Source: Planctomycetota bacterium
Lineage (GTDB): Bacteria; Planctomycetota; UBA1135; GCA-002686595
DNA: 64,000 nt
Reading direction: 5' to 3'
Assembly (NCBI GenBank): GCA_014237855.1
Contig: JABACD010000008.1
Span: 1-64,000, forward strand
Part shown: positions 8,458-16,469 of the stretch, piece after piece
Layout: each line of letters starts with the position of its first letter
How positions within the stretch are numbered: the first letter of the stretch is position 1
The notes under the pieces: generated by a model
Database searches by the model: none
What the model saw: only the letters and a program-made list of their open reading frames with translations
What the model was told of the DNA's origin: nothing
Translations under genes and position numbers: made by a program

Positions 8458-9605
8458 AGGTCCCAGTCCTCCCGATAGAGCGCCACGGGCACCTCCCGCA
8501 CCAGGGCCATTCCCCAGTGAACCATGCTGCCAGGATCATGCGCCATGATCTCCGACCCACGCTGGCCGCGCGCCACGGTGACTCGATCACCGCGGATGTC
8601 GCGTACGCGCATCCACTCGCCATCGATCTTCAGGTGCTGCCCGGGCTTCGGCAGGCGCCTGCCGTCACTGACCGTGAAGGCCACATCGGTCAGTTCGATG
8701 CGCTGCATTGTCCTGGCGCGCCGGCGACGGTCCTGAGGGCGCTCGAATTCCAGCTCGATTCGAACTCGTCGAGGTAGCAGGGGCTGGCCGTCAACGATGG
8801 GCATTCCGCGGTTCTCCTGATTCCAGGCATGAATGGTCGCGTCGGGCCGCTCCGCTCTCCACGCGTCCCAGGAAGTCGCCGCGTCCTGGGGTTCCTCACC
8901 AAGATCCCAGGACTCGTGGACGATCGAGGACTGCGTTGCGAACAAGGGCTGAAACCAGAGCAGACCACCCGACACTTCGTCGAGCTCTTCGACGTTGGGT
9001 ACACCACTTCCCTTGATGAAGTTCTGGTTGAAGTAGGAATCACCGGGGCCGGAGAGACGTCGCGCTCCGCGATACACCAGACCTTCGGCACGGCCATCGG
9101 GGTCCTTGATGTCCAGCGGAACGATGGCCCAGCAAACCTCGATCAGGGCAGGCCCAACGTAGGCGGGATCATCCACCACGAGTGGAGGACTGGTGACTGC
9201 CTCGACCGCTTCGCCCTCGCCCTCTTCAGCTATCCGCACCTCCTGGGGGACACGCCGCATCATCCGAGCGACCTCCGCGCCGGAGGCCTGACGAACCAGA
9301 CGCAGACGAGGCCAGCAGGTCTCCCTGAGCTCATCACCATCGGTATCAAAGGTGGCCCACTCCACGAGAAGGTCGCCTCGTTCTCCACCTTCCAGGGAGC
9401 GCAGGTCGTGTGCCAGCAACTCGACGACGCCTGTCGCCTGCTCGGTCAGGTTTCGGCGAGTCTCGCTACGCCGCCACATGGTCAGCGAACCGTCGATCAG
9501 CGCGAAGACGGCGACCATCAGGATTGACAGGAGCCCCGCAGCAAGTATGAGCTCCACCAAGGTGAAGCCCGACCGTCGGAGGAGCTGTTCACGGGGAGGC
9601 CTCAT
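8454..9605 (-). CDS. Type II secretion-like minor pseudopilin (GspJ-like)
   Basis: 383 residues from ATG 9605, which overlaps the stop of the giant GspK-like gene (ATGA). A 13-residue basic leader is followed by G-FTLVELILAAGLLSILMVAVFAL, a prepilin site with Glu at +5. The body includes 'RRSETRRNLTEQATGVVELLAHDLRSLEGG', the early GspJ-like helix. It is nearly twice the usual GspJ length (about 200), with an extra C-terminal beta-rich part ('GQHLKIDGEWMRVRDIRGDRVTVARGQRGS', then 'HDPGSMV') that resembles the repeated module in the GspK-like neighbour. Probably part of the pseudopilus tip. Confidence 0.8.
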   Translation of the reverse strand: MRPPREQLLRRSGFTLVELILAAGLLSILMVAVFALIDGSLTMWRRSETRRNLTEQATGVVELLAHDLRSLEGGERGDLLVEWATFDTDGDELRETCWPRLRLVRQASGAEVARMMRRVPQEVRIAEEGEGEAVEAVTSPPLVVDDPAYVGPALIEVCWAIVPLDIKDPDGRAEGLVYRGARRLSGPGDSYFNQNFIKGSGVPNVEELDEVSGGLLWFQPLFATQSSIVHESWDLGEEPQDAATSWDAWRAERPDATIHAWNQENRGMPIVDGQPLLPRRVRIELEFERPQDRRRRARTMQRIELTDVAFTVSDGRRLPKPGQHLKIDGEWMRVRDIRGDRVTVARGQRGSEIMAHDPGSMVHWGMALVREVPVALYREDWDL

Positions 9606-12600
9606 CGGTCGATGCTCCGCAGGGTCATCGCCGGCCCCAGATAGTCCACCAGGAAGTTCGTCATGCGAGGTGTGACCCGCCAGCCGTGTCCCTTGCCCCA
9701 GGACTCCTGTCCCCAGACGCCAAAAGCCTCGGGCGAGTACTCGGCAAAGACCCGCCACTCCACCCCGTCGGACTGGGTGCCGATGATGTTCCCGGAGGTG
9801 TCGTCTTCTCCGCGATAGAAGACATCCAGCCCATCGGTCGTCTCCGGGTCGCTATCCCAGGGGATGCTCCGATCGCTGCGGACCAGGACCCCGAGGCGTA
9901 CCCCCGGATGTCCCACTCCCTCCTCTTGCCAGGAGAAGGAGCGCCAGAAAGCAGCAGGCTGACTCAGCTCCAGTCCAAAGTAGGAGAGCTCCGGCCCGTC
10001 CGCCATTGGAGCCCAGCGATCCCAGTAACGCATCGGAAAGAAGATCACGGGTGTACCTGCGGCATGATCGCTTGGTTCGGTTCCAAAGCGACCACGGAAC
10101 ATCCCAGCTCCACGCTGGTCCATCTTTCCGGGCTCGCTGGAGAACCTGGGCATCTCGAAGGAATTGGCACGCAACCGCGTGTAGTGGATCAATTCTCCGT
10201 CGATCAGGAGTGTCCCCTCGCCGGGGAAGCGAGCCGTGCTTGCAACCTCTACCCTGGCATCCTCTGGACCGATCCCTGCCGTGAGAATGGCCACTCGGTA
10301 GCCATCCAGGAAGGTCACCGTCGATCCAGCCTCGTGCTCGCCCTGCTCCGTGCCCAAGAGTGCTCGTCCACCCTCTGCAACGTTGATCGTTCCCTGGTTC
10401 TCATCAAAGCTCTCGTACGCCAAGACCTCATTGCCCAGACGCAGAAGCCCGCCCTCTGGGTCCAAGTCCGAGAGGTACTTGAAGCTCGAGCCGTGGTTCC
10501 CGCTGGGAATCCGAACAATCGTATCAGCCACGTGGATCACCTGCTCACCCTGGAAGTCGGGCAGGTTGTCGATCATCAGCAGCTGAGCTCCTTGTATCGA
10601 TTCAGGGTCAACACCGGGTGTCGACATCCCAAAGGTCGTGGATCCGTAGACCAGCTCGTCCACGTAGGCACTTGGAATTCGTCCTCCGCTGAAATCGCCT
10701 CCAACATGAACGGCCGTCACATTACGGGCACGTTCTCCAGAGGGGAACCTTGTCATTCGTGCGATCATCCGCGAATCGACGATCGAGTAGTCCTGACCGT
10801 TTGCCACGACAGCGGAAGAGACCTGGGTCGGAGCTGGCCCATTGAGAGCGGCATACCAGAGGCTCGTGTCAAGGCCATCAATCAGTACGTTGTAGCTACT
10901 CACCGATTTCCGGGCGATGTTCTCGCCGGACGGATCAAGAGCCCACTCATGCACCAGAACTGAGTTCGTCGGCAGGACTGCTCGAGCGATCGAGACCGGC
11001 CAACCGAGGTGCGAGGGGTCTGCCTCGAAGAGAAAGACCGGGTCATTACGGCCGGGCGCGCCACTATTGATTCCGCCTCCTTCCAGCTTGAAGACCGGCC
11101 TCACGGTGACACCCTGACGATGATCGTGGGGATAGGTGCCCATGACCCCGCGGAACTGGAAGGCCTCTCGCGCTGCGCGTGTGATCGGATAGCCATCGGG
11201 CTCGGGCTCGAGGTCCTCTGGCTCTCCCAGGACTGGCTGCCAGGAAAAATCGAGCAATGGCTGAGGTGAGGTCGGAGGCCCAGCCGGCGGTTCCGGCGCA
11301 GCGGCTGCCATCATCATCTGCCCTCCCTGGCCGGAGCCAGGTCCGTCACCATCACCCTGAGGGTCAGCAATATCCAGCTCCCTCGCCGGCCCCACGACGG
11401 CAGCCCAGACCTTCTCGAGGGCCCGGGGATCGTCCCGCACGAGCTGCAGGGTGCTCCCCGGAATGATCTGGTTGTAGCAGATCCATTCGGTCAGCTCGTT
11501 GGAAGCCTCCTCTGATAGCTGAACAAACTGAGGCTCATCCTTGGTCGCGGGGAGAAAACTGGTTGAAGATCCAGTCACTGCCAGGGAGCAAGGAACGATG
11601 AACAAGCGCCAGTTGTGAAGCTCCTGAATCGGGCCAGCCCCCACAAAGGCTGCAGTCCAGTTCGAGACGAAGGAACGGTTTCCACCGCCCCGTTGAATTT
11701 CATCTTCATCGAGGGCACTGAGGTTCACCAGCTCTGGAACTTCATTACCCCAGGCGGCCACCTCCAGGGTGTTGCCATTCCAACCTGAGTAGCGAATGAC
11801 GGACCAGCCCCCCACAGCCCCATCACTCTCCGTGGTCCTCTCGGCTAGCTCTCCCTGGATCAGCAGGGCATAGCCACCCTGCTGGCTGAACCCGGCCATC
11901 ACCGCGGAGACATCAGCGCTCTCATCGTCTGGATTCTCAGCATTGCCGATCAAGAGGGAGGTGACCTCCGAGCCTTCGGCCCGGATTCCCGTCCCGACCA
12001 GCAAGCTACCGAAGAGGGTGCGGACGTTGACCTCTTCTCCGTTGGTCGGCCCTCCAATGACACCATTCACAACGCCGACCCGGAAGCTGCCCAGGTCTGT
12101 TGGGAGGGAGCCTTCCCCACCGGGGACGTCGCTGCGCAGGGCGTGGGCGTATCCGTAGAGTTCGACCGTAGCGCCCTGGGGGTGAATGAGCCTGTTGGGG
12201 TCGTAGTTGATGGGGACAGCAGGCGGGTCGCTGACTCCCGGAGCGTCTCCTGCCGACCATCGGACTCGTGCGTTGCGTCCACCGAAGCCAGCATCAGGTC
12301 CCTCCTCGATATAGAGTGCCTCCAGGGCATCTCCTGAGAGCCTGTACTCGATCAGCTCACTTCCGATACGCACCACACCGATCGGTGGGAAGCCCTCTGT
12401 TGAGTCAACTGGAATGAGGCTGTCGAACTCGCCCACGGAGGCGCTCAGCTTGGTCATTCCGGGCGTACGCACACCATGGCTGAGACCGTTGACCATCATC
12501 ATCATCTGATTCGGCCTCGTCCCGCGCAGGTCGACCTCGATGTGATGCCAGGTGTCCACGGGCAAGCCGGCACCCTCCTCGCTCGGTGCCAGGGAGTAGC

Positions 12601-14782
12601 GCAGCTCACTCTGCTCCTTGAACTCCGAGAGGATCGGGTTGCCCCTGGAATCGCGGTGGTCACCACCTCCGTCCAGGGCTCGAACCACAAGGTCTCCGCC
12701 CTCGAACAGGATCGAGACCCGGTCGGACTCTTCCGAGCTTCCGCCCACATCGAGCAGTGTCGTCTCCTCGTGGCTCACTGGCTTCACCCAGAACGAGTAG
12801 TTGAAGCCCCGCAGTAGGCCGATGCCCTGCTTGTCATCCCACTGCACTCGATCAGCACCTGGCGCATGGACGATGGTCTGGTCCGGAAGGTAGCGCCCCT
12901 CAGAGTTACGAGTCTCGTGGGTGAAATTGATCACCCGGCCGTTCATCCCTGGATCAGCCTGACTGTCTACAGGGTGATGAAAGAGCTGGACGTATCCATC
13001 GGGGTCGCGATCCGCAAACACGTGCTCCGGACTGGGAAGGTCTCCCTCATACGCCACCCCGGTCTGATTGATGACACCTGGAATGTAGACCGAGCCGTTG
13101 TGTGTTCCCAGGTGAGCCCAAACTCGAGTGGGCGGCTGGGCAGTGCCGTGATCATTGCGGCTGGTCGCTTCAGGACCACTCATCCAGTAGGGTGCTTCTC
13201 GGTTCAGCCGCAGGAGCATGTCGTAGTCCTCCTGTGTCCCCCACACGTGCAGCAGCTCATCCTGGGGTATCACCACGTGAGTCTCCTCACGGATTGCGCT
13301 GAACCGCTCGACACCGCTCTTTCCATTGATCACCGTGCGCGCCACGATGTCGTGCACGTTGTTCGAGGTGAAGCTGAAGGGCATCGTCGAGTACTCGAGC
13401 TGAAAGTCGTTCGCGTTCAAGGCGTTGCGATAGAGCGCGACCGCGTCATATCCGTCGATCACCGACCCCATCCCGCTGCCGTCCTGCGCGAAGACATCAG
13501 GCACCAGAGGTGCGTCCCCCGGAAGAGGTTCAATCCCTGCTGCCGGCAAGACGATCCGCTTCATGAAGTCCTCGAACCCCTCGAATGGACGCGACTCGAC
13601 GATTAGATCGGCCATCGCCTTGGCCTCACTTCCGGTGATACGGCTGTTGCGACCACGCATCTTGAGGTTTCGCATCAAGATCTCGAGGGTCTCGTGGCTG
13701 GCTGAGTTGATATTCACAGGGCGACGAGCGAGAACCCGCACCTCCGCCTCGTAAGCGTCGTAGTCGCCCGAGAGAGGCCGATCCAACCTGATCAGGCCGT
13801 TGTTTCCAACTGACCGAACAATCGCCAGCTCGGTGAAGGAACCGCTGGAGATCTGAATTGTGCTACCCGCATTGAACCAGCGTACCGAGTCCACTCGCAG
13901 GTCACCGGTCACATCGCGCTCCCCGCTCGAGATCATTCGCGCCGCTCGCTGCCAGCGTGCACCGGCTCCGACACCTCCAAAGACACTGCCGATGAGTGTC
14001 AACCGCTCGAAGTGGTCGGGACCAAGCTGGTTCTCCTCGGAGGCGTACTGGTTGACCTCCTCAAGCTGCTCGTAGGAGTCGAAGCCCCGAACGTCTCCGT
14101 CAAAGAGCCTCCACTCGACTGGCGCAAAGGCCCGTTGATCCATGACCGTGGCCCCTACCCCATGCCCGATCGCCGGAAGTGGGCCGGGCAGCGGATTCTC
14201 ATCCGCATCGAAGCGTGCGCCAAGCCCTCGCTCGACACCCAACAGCTTGTTGCCCTTGATCTCCTCGTACCGGACAAGCTCTCCCCCAACCCAGATGAAG
14301 CCCTCTGGGTCAAGTCCGGAAACAGAGGCCAGAGAGATCTCGTCATCGTCCTCGAGGACCGGAGCAACAAGTCGCGTCACAGCTCCCAGGATGGCTCCGA
14401 TGACCTGCGGTGGTGCGGACCCAAGGTCTATCTGGCCGGCGACATCAAAGGTCTCGACGTCCCACATGACCCCCTGCGCATCACGGGCATCGAGAAAGTC
14501 CTCCTGGAAGTCGACACCTACCGCGAGTTCATCGAGGCTGTCAGCGTAGAGCGAGGCGTCAAAGGCTGGATGCGTTCGCTCGAGCCGTGCCCGCGCATGT
14601 GTCGAGGCATTGTCAAGAGCGATCTTTGCCTCGGCACGGTGAAAGAGCTGCTGACTGGCTTGGTCTGCGTTGCGCGCTGTGAGCAGAAATGGAGTGCACA
14701 GGAGCATCAGCGCCGCCAGCACCAAGACAACCGTGATCAGCGCAAAGCCAGCACGATGGTTCGTGATCTTGTGCTTCCTCAT
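9602..14782 (-). CDS. Giant GspK-like pseudopilin fused to lectin-like and repeated beta modules
   Basis: 1726 residues; GspK normally has about 300-350. The N-terminus (HRAG-FALITVVLVLAALMLL) is a prepilin site lacking Glu at +5, as is typical of GspK. A helix-hairpin-helix-like stretch (356-373, 'VNINSASHETLEILM') and 'IVESRPFEGFEDFM' match the GspK core. Beyond it are a LamG/concanavalin-like domain (about 610-770) and a second lectin-like region (about 1230-1400). A module of the form 'FP..G.l.IGgElI.Y....RGl.GT..H..GtxV' recurs near 148-215, 788-825, 1434-1492 and 1510-1581. A Gly/Met/Pro linker lies near 1145-1175. Starts at ATGA with the GspH-like gene. Probably the pseudopilus tip exposing binding domains; the ligand is unknown. 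Confidence 0.8.
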   Translation of the reverse strand: MRKHKITNHRAGFALITVVLVLAALMLLCTPFLLTARNADQASQQLFHRAEAKIALDNASTHARARLERTHPAFDASLYADSLDELAVGVDFQEDFLDARDAQGVMWDVETFDVAGQIDLGSAPPQVIGAILGAVTRLVAPVLEDDDEISLASVSGLDPEGFIWVGGELVRYEEIKGNKLLGVERGLGARFDADENPLPGPLPAIGHGVGATVMDQRAFAPVEWRLFDGDVRGFDSYEQLEEVNQYASEENQLGPDHFERLTLIGSVFGGVGAGARWQRAARMISSGERDVTGDLRVDSVRWFNAGSTIQISSGSFTELAIVRSVGNNGLIRLDRPLSGDYDAYEAEVRVLARRPVNINSASHETLEILMRNLKMRGRNSRITGSEAKAMADLIVESRPFEGFEDFMKRIVLPAAGIEPLPGDAPLVPDVFAQDGSGMGSVIDGYDAVALYRNALNANDFQLEYSTMPFSFTSNNVHDIVARTVINGKSGVERFSAIREETHVVIPQDELLHVWGTQEDYDMLLRLNREAPYWMSGPEATSRNDHGTAQPPTRVWAHLGTHNGSVYIPGVINQTGVAYEGDLPSPEHVFADRDPDGYVQLFHHPVDSQADPGMNGRVINFTHETRNSEGRYLPDQTIVHAPGADRVQWDDKQGIGLLRGFNYSFWVKPVSHEETTLLDVGGSSEESDRVSILFEGGDLVVRALDGGGDHRDSRGNPILSEFKEQSELRYSLAPSEEGAGLPVDTWHHIEVDLRGTRPNQMMMMVNGLSHGVRTPGMTKLSASVGEFDSLIPVDSTEGFPPIGVVRIGSELIEYRLSGDALEALYIEEGPDAGFGGRNARVRWSAGDAPGVSDPPAVPINYDPNRLIHPQGATVELYGYAHALRSDVPGGEGSLPTDLGSFRVGVVNGVIGGPTNGEEVNVRTLFGSLLVGTGIRAEGSEVTSLLIGNAENPDDESADVSAVMAGFSQQGGYALLIQGELAERTTESDGAVGGWSVIRYSGWNGNTLEVAAWGNEVPELVNLSALDEDEIQRGGGNRSFVSNWTAAFVGAGPIQELHNWRLFIVPCSLAVTGSSTSFLPATKDEPQFVQLSEEASNELTEWICYNQIIPGSTLQLVRDDPRALEKVWAAVVGPARELDIADPQGDGDGPGSGQGGQMMMAAAAPEPPAGPPTSPQPLLDFSWQPVLGEPEDLEPEPDGYPITRAAREAFQFRGVMGTYPHDHRQGVTVRPVFKLEGGGINSGAPGRNDPVFLFEADPSHLGWPVSIARAVLPTNSVLVHEWALDPSGENIARKSVSSYNVLIDGLDTSLWYAALNGPAPTQVSSAVVANGQDYSIVDSRMIARMTRFPSGERARNVTAVHVGGDFSGGRIPSAYVDELVYGSTTFGMSTPGVDPESIQGAQLLMIDNLPDFQGEQVIHVADTIVRIPSGNHGSSFKYLSDLDPEGGLLRLGNEVLAYESFDENQGTINVAEGGRALLGTEQGEHEAGSTVTFLDGYRVAILTAGIGPEDARVEVASTARFPGEGTLLIDGELIHYTRLRANSFEMPRFSSEPGKMDQRGAGMFRGRFGTEPSDHAAGTPVIFFPMRYWDRWAPMADGPELSYFGLELSQPAAFWRSFSWQEEGVGHPGVRLGVLVRSDRSIPWDSDPETTDGLDVFYRGEDDTSGNIIGTQSDGVEWRVFAEYSPEAFGVWGQESWGKGHGWRVTPRMTNFLVDYLGPAMTLRSIDR

Positions 14783-15813
14783 TCCACTGTCCCGTAGAGG
14801 TTGACGCGAATGACATCGGTGCGACCATCGTCATACTCCAGTGGAATGAGCACTGGCTGATCATGACGGGAGCGGTCCAGGCTGCCATCGGAGGTGAAGA
14901 CGACATCCAGCGGCTCCTCTGCCATGATTCGCACACCCTCCGGTAGGAAGATCTCCTCGGTGGCTCCAACGGAGCTGATCACCAGGCCGTCCATCGATCC
15001 CGCCCAGGGCCGACCTCCTCCCCCAAGGATCAGCTGAGACTTCACGGGAACGACATCTCCCTCTTCAGCGATCAAGGCGACCTGAACTCCCTCGACATGG
15101 ATCTCTATCTGAATTCTGTCGTAGCTGATCAACACCCGGTTCCACTCATTGAGCCCCAGTATTCCAGGAGGCGAGTCGAGCACCGCCGCACCAGCACTGA
15201 TGGCTCGACCTGAGTCCTCATCGTAGCGCTGGGTCGCAATTTGAACCCGGATCCCCTGGCGGCTGGTGATGTCCACTCGAACGGCCTCGCCAAGCTGCAT
15301 CAGCCTCCCCGTACTGGAGGACTCGGGGCGCAGGGCCATCTGAATCTGAAAGCCGCTACGAAGATCAAAGGCCGGGTCGGTCTGAACCGGAATCTCATAG
15401 GCTGCCCCGCTCACGCCATTGTTGAAGCTCAGGGCCCTTCCCACGAAACCATCATCGATGAGATCGGCTTCGACCAGCTGGCCATCGAGTCCGAAGGCCC
15501 CCTTGGGTGGAATGCTCTCGAAGTGCCAGGTCCCCACCACAGCAAGTCCCTCCGCTGAGACAAGCCCGGTGGCTGGATCGATGTGGACCCTTGCTGGCGC
15601 CTGGCGTGAGCGGCTCCAGTTGCCGGCTGAACGCAGGGAGCTGCGCACCAGGCTTCCCGCTCCATAGGTGCCGAGATCAATCGAGGTAACAGCCCCGACG
15701 CCCAGTCCCAGCATCACGGCCATCAACCCCATCACCAGGAGCAACTCGATCAGGGTAAGCCCACGCCGGCTCCCCTCAACGGCGTTCAAGTCTAGGAACA
15801 GGTGAAGTCTCAC
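14779..15813 (-). CDS. GspH-like pseudopilin with LamG-like domain
   Basis: 344 residues, GTG start at 15813 preceded by GGGAGG. The leader ends SRRG-LTLIELLLVMGLMAVMLGLG, a prepilin site with Glu at +5. The next part ('SLRSAGNWSRSRQAPARVHIDPATG') resembles the GspH/FimT core. From about residue 115 on, a LamG-like jelly-roll replaces the usual short C-terminus: 'GRALSFNNG', 'FQIQMALRPES', 'LNEWNRVLISYDRIQIEIHVEG', 'WAGSMDGLVIS'. It lies 8 bases after the GspG-like gene and is coupled to the GspK-like gene. Probably a minor pseudopilin carrying a ligand-binding domain. Confidence 0.8.
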   Translation of the reverse strand: MRLHLFLDLNAVEGSRRGLTLIELLLVMGLMAVMLGLGVGAVTSIDLGTYGAGSLVRSSLRSAGNWSRSRQAPARVHIDPATGLVSAEGLAVVGTWHFESIPPKGAFGLDGQLVEADLIDDGFVGRALSFNNGVSGAAYEIPVQTDPAFDLRSGFQIQMALRPESSSTGRLMQLGEAVRVDITSRQGIRVQIATQRYDEDSGRAISAGAAVLDSPPGILGLNEWNRVLISYDRIQIEIHVEGVQVALIAEEGDVVPVKSQLILGGGGRPWAGSMDGLVISSVGATEEIFLPEGVRIMAEEPLDVVFTSDGSLDRSRHDQPVLIPLEYDDGRTDVIRVNLYGTVE

Positions 15814-15821
15814 TCGCCTCC

Positions 15822-16466
15822 CTACTCCTCGACCCGCTTGAAGTTGTAGAGGTCGTCATCAGTACTGAACACTCCGTCCGAGCCAGCTGAGATCAGCTGA
15901 AACCCTCGGGGATTGTAGTAGTTCTGGGTCTTGGGGCTTTTCAAGGCCTTGGCCATGGAAGTGTCCCAAATCGCCTCTTCATCCATCGTGAAGTAGAGGT
16001 CCTCGCGACCGTAGTCTCGACGGTGGAAGTAGGCGATCGGGTTTCCCCAGGAGTCGACCAGCTCGAACAGGTCGTTGGCCCCATGGCTGGTCAGCCCCTT
16101 CTTCGACTGGTCCTCGTCGGAATTAGCCAGCTGGTCTTCCGAGATGCCGGACCCACCGTAGTCCCTGCCCCAAAGGGCAATGCAGAGTGCCTCACCACCC
16201 AGGTTCTGCTTGTTGGGCGTCGCTCCCCAATCACCACTCCACGAGCTCGCGGGATAGTCCCCCATCTCCTGCTCGTAGTTGTTGACTGCCCCGCCGACCT
16301 GAATCAAGAAGTTCTCGGTAGCGCTCATCTTTGCATTCTCGCCCAGTCCACCGAGCTGGAAGGCGAGGAAGGTCATCAGGATGGCGAGGATGAACATCAC
16401 CGCCAGAAGCTCGATCAGCGAGAAACCGGCGCGACTCGCACGCGATTGGATTCGATGGGTAATCAA
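15822..16466 (-). CDS. Major pseudopilin, GspG-like
   Basis: 214 residues with TTG start at 16466; AAGGAG lies nine bases upstream, inside the end of the TPR gene, which supports that start. The leader ends SRAG-FSLIELLAVMFILAILMTFL, a class III prepilin site with Glu at +5. The body has GspG features: 'ATENFLIQVGGAVNNYEQEMGDYP', 'DLFELVDSWGNPIAYFHR', and a C-terminal 'FQLISAGSDGVFSTDDDLYNF', the aspartate-rich calcium-site motif of GspG. It is somewhat longer than usual (about 145) because of a middle insertion. It should form the shaft of the pseudopilus. Confidence 0.88.
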   Translation of the reverse strand: MITHRIQSRASRAGFSLIELLAVMFILAILMTFLAFQLGGLGENAKMSATENFLIQVGGAVNNYEQEMGDYPASSWSGDWGATPNKQNLGGEALCIALWGRDYGGSGISEDQLANSDEDQSKKGLTSHGANDLFELVDSWGNPIAYFHRRDYGREDLYFTMDEEAIWDTSMAKALKSPKTQNYYNPRGFQLISAGSDGVFSTDDDLYNFKRVEE

Positions 16467-16469
16467 GGC

